Part shown: piece by piece, positions 8,166-16,600 of the stretch
Position numbering within the stretch: position 1 is the stretch's first letter
Layout of the letters: the number at the start of each line of letters is the position of its first letter
Assembly: GCF_016888125.1 (NCBI RefSeq)
Contig: NZ_JACSWA010000358.1
Span: forward strand, 1 to 47,428
Direction: 5' to 3'
DNA: 47,428 nucleotides
Source: Spirulina sp. CCY15215
Lineage (GTDB): Bacteria > Cyanobacteriota > Cyanobacteriia > Cyanobacteriales > Spirulinaceae
Translations under genes and position numbers: made by a program
Notes under the pieces: model-generated
The model's database searches: none
Told to the model about the DNA's origin: nothing
The model's input: the letters and a program-made list of their open reading frames with translations, nothing else

Positions 8166-8185
8166 ATTAAGCGAGATCGCTTTGG

Positions 8186-8938
8186 TTAATTTAATTCTTT
8201 CAAATGAGTAGGTAAATCAATTTCTTGGAAATTTTCAACGGGTTCGGGAGGAATACCGGAAAGCTCTTGTATATCACGAATTTTTCGAGTGAGCATTGTT
8301 ATAAATGTTGCATTTTTGCCTAATTTTAGAATCTCCTCTTTATTGAAAACAACGATATATTTCTGAGTTTTAGCATGAAAAATAACTTGACGTAGTTTAC
8401 AATCGCTAATTTTTCTTTGTCTACTTTCTTGTTCTTTTATTGGAAAGCCTGTTGCTCCTTCTAAAGTAAAAAATATGCCCAATCCGCATCCAGTTAGATT
8501 TGACTCCATAATACTGCAAAGTCTGGCAAAATCTTTGTCTTGTAATTTATCTTTTCGAGCTTTAGATTCGGTAATAATCCCTCGTTGAGTAAAATCGAGA
8601 TAGAGCAATTTACAAACAGTCATCCATTGTTGGTTATCTCCAGTCACTAAAAGATCGTATTGAGACCCTGCTGATTGAAAACTTTTAAAACTGGTTGCAC
8701 CTTTCAATCCTTGAAAAACAAGATAGACGATTTGCTCTAATAAGTTTCCTCGCTTTTTAAGTTGAGATTGACTGGGATTTTTGATATTGAGATTATTGGC
8801 AAATTTTTCTAAGTAGTTGGGGAGTCTTTTGTCAGCCGTATAACAATAAGATGCCAATTTATCTGTTGCTGGATCGTTTCTATCTAATTTTTCTAAGTTA
8901 GAGAGAATCGCATTCACAAATTCTTCTTGATTTGCCAT
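8186..8938 (-). CDS. PD-(D/E)XK-type nuclease, putative
   Basis: The 250-residue product is of no named family that I know, but the order of residues fits a PD-(D/E)XK nuclease: Glu69 in RGNLLEQIV, Asp95 in GSQYDLLV, and Glu124-Ser-Lys126 in GIITESKAR. The region from 60 to 160 has the alternating strands and helices of the restriction-endonuclease fold, with GLGIFFTLEG as the next strand. The gene starts 7 bases after the stop of the winged-helix/zinc-ribbon gene, so the two form an operon. A role in defence or DNA quality control is inferred from fold and neighbours. Confidence 0.65.
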   Translation of the reverse strand: MANQEEFVNAILSNLEKLDRNDPATDKLASYCYTADKRLPNYLEKFANNLNIKNPSQSQLKKRGNLLEQIVYLVFQGLKGATSFKSFQSAGSQYDLLVTGDNQQWMTVCKLLYLDFTQRGIITESKARKDKLQDKDFARLCSIMESNLTGCGLGIFFTLEGATGFPIKEQESRQRKISDCKLRQVIFHAKTQKYIVVFNKEEILKLGKNATFITMLTRKIRDIQELSGIPPEPVENFQEIDLPTHLKELN

Positions 8939-8945
8939 AAACTAA

Positions 8946-9332
8946 TTAAACAAACTCAATTGAATCTTTAGCTTTTGCTAAAATGTCAAAAAACAATTCA
9001 TCATAATTCTTAACTTCTTTCTCGCACGCTGGACAAGACCAAGGCAAATTGGGAAAACCTTCACCATAAGGAATTGCAGCAACAGGAACATTCGGTTTGC
9101 ATTGATGATAGATTAAAAGTTGATTTTGGCAAAGTTTTTCTGCTTCTAAAATGACTAAAATTTCTAACGCAAGGGTATAATTCAGATCGAGGAGTGCTGC
9201 TAATTGATGAGCCGTTGCAGTTTTATCGGGATCTGTAAAGTGTTTGCTCAACTTCGCTTTTTGGTCGCTAGAAAGAAATTCTAATCGCTGGTGACATTGC
9301 AAGCGAAGTAGGGCTGGAGGTCTAGAAATCAT
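8946..9332 (-). CDS. Winged-helix/zinc-ribbon protein, nuclease partner
   Basis: The 128-residue product has a helical N-terminal part, a winged-helix-like core (about 30-80: AHQLAALLDLNYTLALEILVILEAEKLC) and a C-terminal CPAC motif after PNLPWS. With the upstream HQC this could form a zinc ribbon. The frame is open to 9371, but the first residues come from the HIP1 repeat; the ATG at 9332 has GAGG seven bases upstream and is preferred. It is the first gene of an operon with the nuclease at 8186. It may recognise DNA or signal state for the nuclease (inference). Family unknown. Confidence 0.6.
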   Translation of the reverse strand: MISRPPALLRLQCHQRLEFLSSDQKAKLSKHFTDPDKTATAHQLAALLDLNYTLALEILVILEAEKLCQNQLLIYHQCKPNVPVAAIPYGEGFPNLPWSCPACEKEVKNYDELFFDILAKAKDSIEFV

Positions 9333-9353
9333 CTTTTGTCCTCGTGCTGTTGA

Positions 9354-9394
9354 GCGATCGCGCTCTCCCATTCTGACATATTTTACGCGATCGC
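9354..9394. repeat. HIP1-bounded repeat, copy 4 (module A)
   Basis: HIP1 octamers at 9354 and 9387 enclose a diverged A module (CTCTCCCATTCTGACATATT). It lies between the divergently read nuclease operon and the antitoxin-RelE operon, so it overlaps their control region. Confidence 0.85.
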
Positions 9395-9457
9395 GACACT
9401 CTCCTCTGCTCTATTTTTTGCTAAGATAGAAAGAATGATAAGTTGGAAGGAATTTAT

Positions 9458-9682
9458 ATGACTGCACTTAATCTCTTGCGATCGCTAAAATTTCAAGAAC
9501 TTGAAGGAAAACAAGTGGCCATTTTAGAGTTAGAAGATTGGCACAATTTATTAAATTTCTTGGAAACTCTAGAAGATATTCAAATTGTTAAAACGGCTTT
9601 GCACGACCTGCAAGAAACAGAAGGAGATCGCCAAAAGGCAGGTTGGTTAAAATGGAATGAAGTTGAAGAGGAGTTAGAGTGA
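9458..9682 (+). CDS. Antitoxin of RelE-type module
   Basis: The 74-residue acidic product (GKQVAILELEDWHNLLNFLE near the middle) has the size, charge and position of a RelB/Phd-like antitoxin. The ATG at 9458 has a GGAAGG ribosome site nine bases before it; the frame is open from 9443 but lacks such a site there. The end overlaps the toxin start as GTGA, so translation is coupled. It should bind and block the following RelE toxin and probably autoregulates the operon. The exact antitoxin family is not certain. Confidence 0.7.
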   Translation: MTALNLLRSLKFQELEGKQVAILELEDWHNLLNFLETLEDIQIVKTALHDLQETEGDRQKAGWLKWNEVEEELE

Positions 9683-9987
9683 GTCAATACGAAATTTATA
9701 TTACACCGGAAACCTTTCAAACCATTAAAAAACTTCCCGGTAATATTAAGCAGAGAATTAAACGAGAGATTAAAGGATTAGGAGATGCACCGCGTCCTAG
9801 CAGTAGTAAAGTTTTAGATATTCCGGATATTGAGACCGAAATTAGAAGATTGCGATTAGACAATTGGCGAATAATTTACGCGATCGCTGAAACTGAGAAA
9901 ATTATCGATATTTTAGCTGTTCGTAAGCGTCCTCCCTATGATTATGAAGATTTAGAGGAGTTATTGACAGACTTTGAGGATGATTAG
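9679..9987 (+). CDS. RelE/ParE family toxin
   Basis: The 102-residue product carries the RelE/ParE pattern: YEIYITPETFQTIKKLP at the start, LRLDNWRIIYAIAETEKIIDILAVRKR in the core, and a basic-acidic C-terminus. RelE proteins cut mRNA in the ribosome, ParE proteins poison gyrase; the sequence alone does not settle which. The start is a GTG at 9679 overlapping the antitoxin TGA. The stop TAG is immediately followed by an A module of the HIP1-bounded repeat. The gene looks intact. Confidence 0.85.
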   Translation: MSQYEIYITPETFQTIKKLPGNIKQRIKREIKGLGDAPRPSSSKVLDIPDIETEIRRLRLDNWRIIYAIAETEKIIDILAVRKRPPYDYEDLEELLTDFEDD

Positions 9988-10027
9988 GCGATCGCGCTTC
10001 CCTATTCTGACATATCTACGAGATCGC
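9988..10027. repeat. HIP1-bounded repeat, copy 5 (module A)
   Basis: An A module runs from the HIP1 at 9988, one base after the RelE stop codon, to a decayed octamer GAGATCGC at 10020. The 32-bp period is kept. It lies between the toxin and the XRE antitoxin remnant. Confidence 0.85.
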
Positions 10028-10058
10028 CTTTCCGAACTTCTTGTACAATTTCTAGAAA

Positions 10059-10289
10059 TCACTCCTTCAGCAACTTCAAAAGATTTAACATCGGAAGTTC
10101 CCGCAGTGAACAGTTAGAACATCTCATGATTTTACTCAAGACTCGCGCTCTTGATTCTTTCAATCGTTGAGTTAAGGCTAATTTTAATTCAATAAATGTA
10201 TTTTCTTCTGGGGAAAGCTGTAAAAACTCGGTAGTATTGCTAACTTTCCAACCTGCTGCTTCTAAACGTTGACGTTTCGCTTCATCCAT
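10059..10289 (-). pseudogene. XRE-type antitoxin remnant with internal deletion
   Basis: The first 50 codons (KRQRLEAAGWKVSNTTEFLQ, then LSPEENTFIELKLALTQRLKE) match the start of a common cyanobacterial XRE-family antitoxin of about 100 residues. After LTQRLKE the sequence jumps to SRARVLSKIMRC. That resembles the family's recognition helix SQSRVAKME, so the first half of the helix-turn-helix appears deleted, and the tail is short (76 residues in all). The toxin that usually precedes such a gene is absent. It is probably a decayed half of a toxin-antitoxin pair; a diverged short protein is the alternative. Confidence 0.6.
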
Positions 10290-10346
10290 TCGATTTTCCT
10301 CCTTTACTGAATTGCATCATATTGCTTAAGTCGTTTTTGGCAATTG

Positions 10347-10447
10347 GCGATCGCGCTTTCGTATTCTGACATATCTGTGCGAACCGCTTTCACAAAATTG
10401 TTCAAAAAGCAAGAATTTGTTGCTTTTCTTAATGAAAGTGCGATCGC
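10347..10447. repeat. HIP1-bounded repeat, copy 6 (A-C)
   Basis: Module A lies at 10347-10378 and module C at 10379-10439, ending on HIP1 at 10440. The middle octamer has decayed to GCGAACCG. This C copy is 61 bp and has a clean hairpin, AAAAGCAA facing TTGCTTTT. It separates the antitoxin remnant from the 3' end of xisI. Confidence 0.9.
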
Positions 10448-10461
10448 TTCTTTTAATTACC

Positions 10462-10800
10462 TTAACTCACCGCAAATCCTGTATGTTCTCTTATTTTAGG
10501 ATGGCGAAAACCGAGAACAATATCTTGTTTGGGAATTCCGGCTTCTATTAGATCCGTTGCGACTCCTTCTTCTGTATCATCATATTGAATCCAGATTTTA
10601 TCGTTAATCAGATCGATATGAATGGGTGTTGCGTGTAAGTATTTGCGATCGCTCCAACCGATATCTAAGACTAAATAGCGCCCTCTTTCGTCATCAAATA
10701 GAACATGAGAATGATAGCGATCGGGAATAGAATCTCGGAATTCAGCATGTTCTCGTAAGATATTTTTAATGATTTCTTTGTATTTTATTGTGGTATCCAT
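10462..10800 (-). CDS. xisI: XisI family protein
   Basis: The 112-residue product matches XisI: YKEIIKNILREHAEF at the start, the central LDIGWSDRKYLHATPIHIDL and IWIQYDDTEEGVATDL stretches, and the terminal VLGFRHPKIREHTGFAVS. XisH and XisI were named as factors needed for fdxN-element excision in heterocystous cyanobacteria. Most copies, like this one, are far from any such element and behave like a mobile two-gene module. The gene is intact. The ATG at 10800 lies inside the 3' end of the original xisH frame. A terminal HIP1 repeat follows. Confidence 0.9.
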   Translation of the reverse strand: MDTTIKYKEIIKNILREHAEFRDSIPDRYHSHVLFDDERGRYLVLDIGWSDRKYLHATPIHIDLINDKIWIQYDDTEEGVATDLIEAGIPKQDIVLGFRHPKIREHTGFAVS

Positions 10801-11205
10801 TGAATAATTTCCTCCTGTTCTGGATCGAAAACAATTAAGCGAAGGACTTGATTTCTAAGTAGAATTTGTCCTAATTCTATCGTAAAAACGCGCTTTGAAA
10901 GCATCTTGGGAAATTGCAAGATATAAAAGGCGATCGATTTTTATCTCATTCATCACTTGACGATATAGAGTATACTGTCCTAATGCTTGCTCTAAGTCTT
11001 TAACATCAGACTGTCCGATAAAGCTCTTAATTTCAATAACAATTTTTTCTGTTCCTTTTTCTGCACTAATCAAACGTTCTACACCCAAATCAACAGACAA
11101 GCGTTTATTCCCTACAACCAAGGGAAAAGGATCGTGAGTGATTTTCCATCCATCTTTTTCTAAGGCACGTTTCACAGTATTGTGATAAATATCTCTTCTT
11201 GCCAT
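10785..11205 (-). pseudogene. xisH: XisH family protein, frameshifted
   Basis: XisH is a restriction-endonuclease-fold protein that works with XisI. From the ATG at 11205 the frame has Asp39 (SVDLG) and Glu58-Ile-Lys60 (IEIKSF), the nuclease signature. It reads to FYDRIRTNST and stops at 10855. In another frame the sequence continues as ELGQILLRNQVLRLIVFDPE and on to QWIP, exactly the missing XisH C-terminus, ending at a TAA at 10785 that overlaps the xisI start by 16 bases. A one-base gain in the T-run near 10890 explains it. It is either a true recent frameshift or an assembly error; the rest of the gene is well preserved. Confidence 0.85.
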
Positions 11206-11242
11206 ATTAATTATACAATCACTTTCTCAGTTTGGATTTGTT

Positions 11243-11330
11243 GCGATCGCACTTTCCTATTCTGACACATCAGTGCGATCTCGATCGCACCTCCCATGAG
11301 AGACTTGTATTTTATGATTTTAGCGATCGC
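11243..11330. repeat. HIP1-bounded repeat, copy 7 (A-B, diverged)
   Basis: Module A runs from HIP1 at 11243 to a partial octamer at 11275. A shortened, diverged B (CTCCCATGAGAGACTTGTAT) runs to HIP1 at 11323. It lies upstream of xisH and overlaps the last codons of the antitoxin remnant at 11312. Confidence 0.85.
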
Positions 11331-11467
11331 CAGAAATCATCATGTTTAATTCCTCCCGTTTTTTGTATTCTTTCCTCTGCTTCGGTTAAGATTTGATTTA
11401 ATGCTGCATTATCGGATAGTGCCAAACTTTCTAGATCGGATTCTTTAGCTCGTGCTAAAATACCAGA
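11312..11467 (-). pseudogene. Antitoxin C-terminal remnant
   Basis: The minus-strand frame ends with about 50 residues of antitoxin-like character (ILARAKESDLESLALSDNAA and, further on, GGIKHDDFW), acidic and helical. The N-terminal codons of that frame are only the antisense of the DUF262 gene start, so the real 5' half is gone. No toxin gene is next to it. It reads as the tail of a lost toxin-antitoxin operon replaced by the DUF262-HEPN unit. Confidence 0.5.
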
Positions 11468-11485
11468 AAACAATAGAAAAACACA

Positions 11486-12601
11486 ATGATTGATATTGAT
11501 ATTGCCGAAAAAATTGATGAAGTTGTTGGAGAAGTGAATATCGTCACTTTTGACATGACTTTTGGGGAAATTGTTCACTTATATGAAGCGGAGGAGTTTA
11601 TTATTCAGCCTGAATATCAACGCCTTTTTCGCTGGACAGACGAACAAAAATCGCGTTTAATTGAATCTATTTTACTGAATTTTCCCATACCACAGATTTT
11701 TGTAATTGAGCGATCGGATTCAGTTTTTGAGCTTATAGATGGCTTACAACGAATTAGCTCAGTTATTCAATTTATGAATCCTTCCATTTTGAAATTAGGT
11801 TCTACTCCAGACAGTTTTCCACCTCTTGTCCTCCAAGGCTGCGATCTAGTTAAAAATTTGAATGGCTATACATTTGAAAAATTACCTTTAAGGCTTAAAC
11901 TAACTATTAAGCGATCTGCAATAAGAATGGTTATTATTAAAAAGAAAAGTCAAGATTTTCTTCGATATGCAATGTTTAAACGATTAAATACAGGAGGGGC
12001 AAATCTAGAACCCCAAGAAATCCGCAATTGTTCTGCTAGAATGATGGGAGATAAAGGAATTAGTTTTTATACCTTTTTGAGCGAAAAAGCTCAACATCCT
12101 TCGTTTAAAAACTGTACCAAAACATTATCCCGATCCGCTCGAGAAAAAAGAGGTGATGAAGAACTTGTGTTAAGATTTTTCGCAAGTAAAAATGCTCCAG
12201 GTTTGTTTAACGAAAATATAACAGATTGGTTAGATGATTATATGGAAAAGATAATTCTTGAAGACAATTTTGAGTATGAACGGGAAGAAACACTCTTTGA
12301 TAAAGTATTTACATTTCTAGAACAAACTATGGGAGAAGACGCTTTTATACAATATCGTGATGGAAATCCCTATAGAGATCTAGCCCCTACTTATTATGAG
12401 GCAATAACAGTCGGAACAGTTAGAGTTTTAGAAAAAATTCAAACGTTATCCCATGATACGATCAAGCAAAAAATAGTTGAAACTGTACAAAGCGATCTCT
12501 TTAAAAGCTATACAGGTTCGGGAACAAGTAAACAAAGCAAACTACAAGGTCGAATCAAAACTATTGAAGATGCCCTATTAGAGTTAGTTGAAAATGAGTG
12601 A
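11486..12601 (+). CDS. DUF262 (ParB-like nuclease fold) protein
   Basis: The 371-residue product has the DUF262 signature: QPEYQRLFRW at 41-50, the helix DEQKSRLIESILLNFPIPQI, and the IDGLQR motif at 84-89 that marks the ParB/Srx-like NTPase-nuclease fold. RLNTGGANLEPQEIRNC at about 170 is the next conserved block. The domain is shared with GmrSD-type modification-dependent restriction enzymes, but the GmrD (DUF1524) part is absent. The following HEPN gene overlaps by 8 bases, so the two are one operon and probably one defence or toxin system in which DUF262 senses or activates (inference). Confidence 0.88.
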   Translation: MIDIDIAEKIDEVVGEVNIVTFDMTFGEIVHLYEAEEFIIQPEYQRLFRWTDEQKSRLIESILLNFPIPQIFVIERSDSVFELIDGLQRISSVIQFMNPSILKLGSTPDSFPPLVLQGCDLVKNLNGYTFEKLPLRLKLTIKRSAIRMVIIKKKSQDFLRYAMFKRLNTGGANLEPQEIRNCSARMMGDKGISFYTFLSEKAQHPSFKNCTKTLSRSAREKRGDEELVLRFFASKNAPGLFNENITDWLDDYMEKIILEDNFEYEREETLFDKVFTFLEQTMGEDAFIQYRDGNPYRDLAPTYYEAITVGTVRVLEKIQTLSHDTIKQKIVETVQSDLFKSYTGSGTSKQSKLQGRIKTIEDALLELVENE

Positions 12602-13241
12602 TTATTGGATTAAACAACTAGAAGATGATATAGAATGGAGAGAAAAAGAACTTAGCTTATTAAAGTTCCAAGTCCTTCAAGCATCTACAAAAAAAGATCC
12701 GCGTCAATATAAAATCCTCTTACGAGCAATTAGTGTCATGCTTTATGCACATTATGAAGGGTTTTGTAAGTTTGCATGGGATATCTATCTAGAAGCTCTT
12801 GCAAGAAAAGGAATTAAAAGAAAAGAATGCAAAGACAATATTGTTAAATTATCTCTTAAAAGCGAGTTTGGTCAACTTAGAAAAGATTTATCTTCTGATA
12901 AGATATGGGATTTTGCACAAACATTTCATTCTACTTTGCTAGAGAAAAAATTAGTTTTTACGCAGAAACTCGGTACTCAATCTAATCTTAGACCAACATT
13001 ATTTATATCTAATATAAATGAAGTTGAGCTAAACTGTACTCTGGCAAATTTCTATAAAAATGAATTGGACGCATTAGTGGATAATCGAAATAGTATTGCT
13101 CATGGGGAAAACTTTAAAATATCAAATATTGCTGAGTATCAAAAGTATGAACAAATTGCTATAGAAGTAATGTATGAATTAGCTATTTCAATTATTGATG
13201 CTTTAGAAAAAAAATTATATTTAAAGACTCCTACTCCTTAG
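12594..13241 (+). CDS. HEPN-like nuclease (MAE_28990/MAE_18760 family)
   Basis: The product is 215 residues long. It carries an RX4H motif, Arg165-Asn-Ser-Ile-Ala-His170, within LVDNRNSIAHGENF, the catalytic signature of HEPN ribonucleases. An N-terminal helix bundle with MLYAHYEGFCKFAWDIYLE fits the MAE_28990/MAE_18760 group named from Microcystis. Such proteins cut RNA when released from control. The ATG at 12594 overlaps the DUF262 gene; a TTG six bases earlier is also in frame. Pairing with DUF262 is recurrent in cyanobacteria and suggests abortive-type immunity. Confidence 0.85.
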   Translation: MSDYWIKQLEDDIEWREKELSLLKFQVLQASTKKDPRQYKILLRAISVMLYAHYEGFCKFAWDIYLEALARKGIKRKECKDNIVKLSLKSEFGQLRKDLSSDKIWDFAQTFHSTLLEKKLVFTQKLGTQSNLRPTLFISNINEVELNCTLANFYKNELDALVDNRNSIAHGENFKISNIAEYQKYEQIAIEVMYELAISIIDALEKKLYLKTPTP

Positions 13242-13257
13242 CTAAACTGAAAAAAAC

Positions 13258-13287
13258 TTGACAAGAACTGAGTAAATCTGGTACAAT
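13258..13287 (+). promoter_or_regulatory. Sigma-70-type promoter
   Basis: A consensus -35 TTGACA (13258-13263) and a -10 TACAAT (13282-13287) are separated by 18 bases. The site lies 66 bases upstream of the small gene at 13354 and downstream of the HEPN stop, so it most likely drives that gene. Confidence 0.65.
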
Positions 13288-13353
13288 GGGGGTAGTAAGT
13301 ATATTTTTTAGTACAGATGATAATTTTAGTTCTAAACTTAACAACTATTCTAA

Positions 13354-13551
13354 ATGGAAAAATTAAACAACAAACAAAAGCGAACTCTAAGCCAAGAGTC
13401 TCGTGTTCTATCTTTAATTCGTTTATCAATAATCTGCTTCTTTATTCTTGCCATTATCGAGCCAGATATACGCCCAAATTTTGCTGAGTTAGCAAAACTT
13501 GGTATTACTGGCATAGTTGGCTGGTTATGCCCACGAACAGAGGAAAGTTAA
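13354..13551 (+). CDS. Small membrane protein
   Basis: The 65-residue product has a basic N-terminal tail (KLNNKQKRTLSQESR), one clear membrane helix (LSIICFFILAIIEP, about 25-40) and a weaker hydrophobic C-terminal stretch (LGITGIVGWLC). A good promoter lies upstream and a strong hairpin follows the stop, which supports a real transcription unit. No family recognised. It could be phage- or element-derived, or a membrane effector of the DUF262-HEPN unit, but nothing in the sequence decides. Confidence 0.55.
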   Translation: MEKLNNKQKRTLSQESRVLSLIRLSIICFFILAIIEPDIRPNFAELAKLGITGIVGWLCPRTEES

Positions 13552-13560
13552 TTTAGTGAC

Positions 13561-13592
13561 AAAAGGGAGCTGATATAAATCAGTTCCCTTTT
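13561..13592. terminator. Bidirectional terminator
   Basis: AAAAGGGAGCTGAT and ATCAGTTCCCTTTT form a 14-bp stem (one G-T wobble) with a 4-base loop. The A-run and T-run at the ends make it a good intrinsic terminator in both directions. It lies between the small gene ending at 13551 and the gltS stop at 13610. Confidence 0.85.
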
Positions 13593-13609
13593 CTTATAGG
13601 TTTAAACTA

Positions 13610-16600
13610 TCACACAGAGGAAAGAGCTTTTTCCTCACTCGCCACAGCACTCGCTTCCGGCGTATCAGCCTCCGAAGGCGGTACTACTTGCCAGAACTTG
13701 CCTAAATACTCAGACCAGTTCGCCAGAATAGCCTTCGCCTTCGCACTTCCGGTTCGTTCTGCATGGGCAGAAATCAACCCCTTCAACTGTGCCTCACCTG
13801 CGGGAGTTGTCACACGCTGAATTGAGACGATCTCTGGGTTGACCCGGGCGGCAAACTTGCCATCCTCATCGAGGAAATAGCCTAAACCTCCCGTCATCCC
13901 GGCACCGACGTTGCGCCCCACAGAACCGATCGCCACGATCGTTCCACCAGTCATATATTCACAACAGTGATCGCCGGCACCTTCAATCACCGCGACACCC
14001 TTGGAATTCCGTACCGCAAAACGTTCGCCCGCCCGTCCGTTGGCGTATAATGTACCGCCAGTGGAACCGTATAAGCAGGTATTGCCCACGATCGCATTCT
14101 CGGAAGGGTCGTAGGTGGCTTCAGCAGGAGGAGTGAGAATAATTTCACCCCCGTGCATTCCTTTACCCACATAGTCATTCGCCACCCCAGATAGGCGCAG
14201 AATCATGCCAGGTAAATTAAACGCCCCGAAACTCTGACCCGCAGCCCCTTTGAAGTTCAAATTCAATTGACCCTCAAAGCCTCCATTGCCGTAGCGTTTG
14301 GCGATTTCCCCGGCGATCCGGGTTCCCGTGGCGCGATCGGTGTTCACAATGTCAATTTCCTTCGTTACCGCCCCTTGATGGGCGATCGCATTTGCAATTT
14401 CTGCATCTTTCAAGAGGCGATCGTCTAACACGGGACCATTACTGTGAACTGGTTCGTGGTTTAAGAAGGTGCGATCTTCAGTGACAGGAGGCAGGGTAAA
14501 ACAGGTTAAATTTAAGTGTTGGGTTTTGGTCACTTGTTTACCGCGCACTTTCAGCAAATTAGAACGCCCGATGACTTCCAATAGACTGCGATAGCCCAAT
14601 TTTGCCAATAATTGCCGCACTTCTTCCGCGACAAACAAGAAGAAATTCACTACATGATCTGGGGTGCCGGGGAAACGCTTGCGAAGTCGTTCTTGTTGCG
14701 TCGCGACTCCCACCGGGCATTGATTGGTATGACAGACTCGTGCCATAATGCAGCCTTCCGCCACCATGGCCACGGAACCGAAGCCATACTCCTCTGCCCC
14801 CATTAACGCCGCGATCAGGACATCGTAGCCGGTTTTCAGACCGCCATCAGCACGCAATAAGACGCGATCGCGCAGGCCATTTTCCATCAGCATTCGGTGA
14901 ACTTCCGTGACTCCCAATTCCCAAGGGACTCCCGCGTGTTTGATGGAAGATAAGGGAGATGCCCCAGTACCGCCATCATGTCCGGAAATTTGAATCACAT
15001 CGGCATTGGCTTTGGCAACCCCCGCAGCTACGGTACCGATGCCAATTTCTGCCACTAATTTCACGGAAACTTTCGCTTCTGGGTTAATTTGATGCAAGTC
15101 AAAAATCAACTGGGACAGGTCTTCAATGGAGTAAATATCGTGGTGAGGAGGAGGAGAAATTAAAGGAACTCCTGCTTTCGATCGCCGCAACATGGCGATA
15201 TAAGAACTCACTTTCGGTCCCGGCAATTGTCCCCCTTCTCCCGGTTTTGCCCCTTGCGCCACCTTAATTTCTAGCTGTTTACCATTCATTAAGTATTCCG
15301 GTGTCACCCCAAAGCGCCCCGAAGCAACCTGTTTGGTAAAGGAGGAAGCACTATCGCCGTTTCGCAGTCCTTTTAGGTGAGGGAAGGTGGGAGAATGTCC
15401 GTTTTCGTCCACATCGTTAATGGTGAGGAAGCGTTGGGGGTCTTCTCCTCCTTCTCCGGAGTTGGATTTTCCTCCTAAACGGTTCATGGCGATCGCCAAT
15501 CCTTCATGTGCTTCTCGCGACAATGACCCCAAGGACATCGCCCCAGTACAGAAGCGTTTGACGATTTCTTCTACGGATTCCACTTCATTGAGGGGAATGG
15601 AAGCGCGATCGCTTTTGAAGTCCAACAAATCCCGCAAAGCCGTGGGGGGACGGCCTTCCATGTATTGTAAATAGGTTTCGTAATGGTCGTAATTCTCGGC
15701 AATTAACTCACTTCCCTCTTTCCCCCCCTTATTAAGGGGGGTTAGGGGGGATTCCTTATTAAGGGGGGTTAGGGGGGATTCCTTATTAAGGGATTCATTG
15801 CGGCTCTTTTTCATCTCCTCGAAACCCCGCACCGCCTTATGTAAGGATTTGGCCATTTCAGGAGAACCCATGTGATATTCTCCACCGGGTTTATAGTTAA
15901 TAAAGCCGAAATTCTTTAACTTTTTATCTGCCAATTCTGGGAAGGCGCGATGATGAAACGCACAAATTTCTTTGGCCAGATCGGACAAATTCATGCCGCC
16001 TAAACGGGAAGTTGTACCATTGAAACTCAGATTTACAACTTCTTCACCCAAGCCGATCGCCTCAAAGATTTGCGCCCCATGATAGGAAGACAGCAGGGAA
16101 ATTCCCATCTTCGAGAGAATTTTCAGCAGTCCCGCTTCAACCGCCTTGCGATATTGAATTTGGGCGGTTACTACGGTCATTTGGGGAACTCGTCCGTTCT
16201 CCATTAACTTCTGAGTTTTAGGATTATGCCACCAACCGCGAATGGTTTCCAAGGCCAAATAGGGACAAATTGCCGAGGCACCATTTCCCACCAAACAAGC
16301 AAAATGATGGGTACTCCAACATTGTGCCGTATCTACCACTAAAGAAGCCCTCAGCCGCAATCCTTCGCGAATCAAATGATGGTGAACTGCACCCACTGCC
16401 AACAACGGCGGAATATATAGGCTATCTTGATTCATCATGGTTAATTGAGCGTCGCTGCGGGAAACGCGATCGCTTAAAATGAGAATCTTACTGCCTGCTT
16501 TGACTGATTCTGCGGCATTGTTGCACAGTTTCTTCAGGGCTGCTTCTAAGCCATTTAACCCCGTTGCTACATCAAAGAGAGTAGATAGTTCCGTGACAGC

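Noticed and set aside
4184-11330. CRISPR or integron attC array
   Set aside because: The constant parts are the modules between HIP1 octamers, not short repeats with unique spacers. No integrase or cas gene is visible, and attC core sites were not seen.
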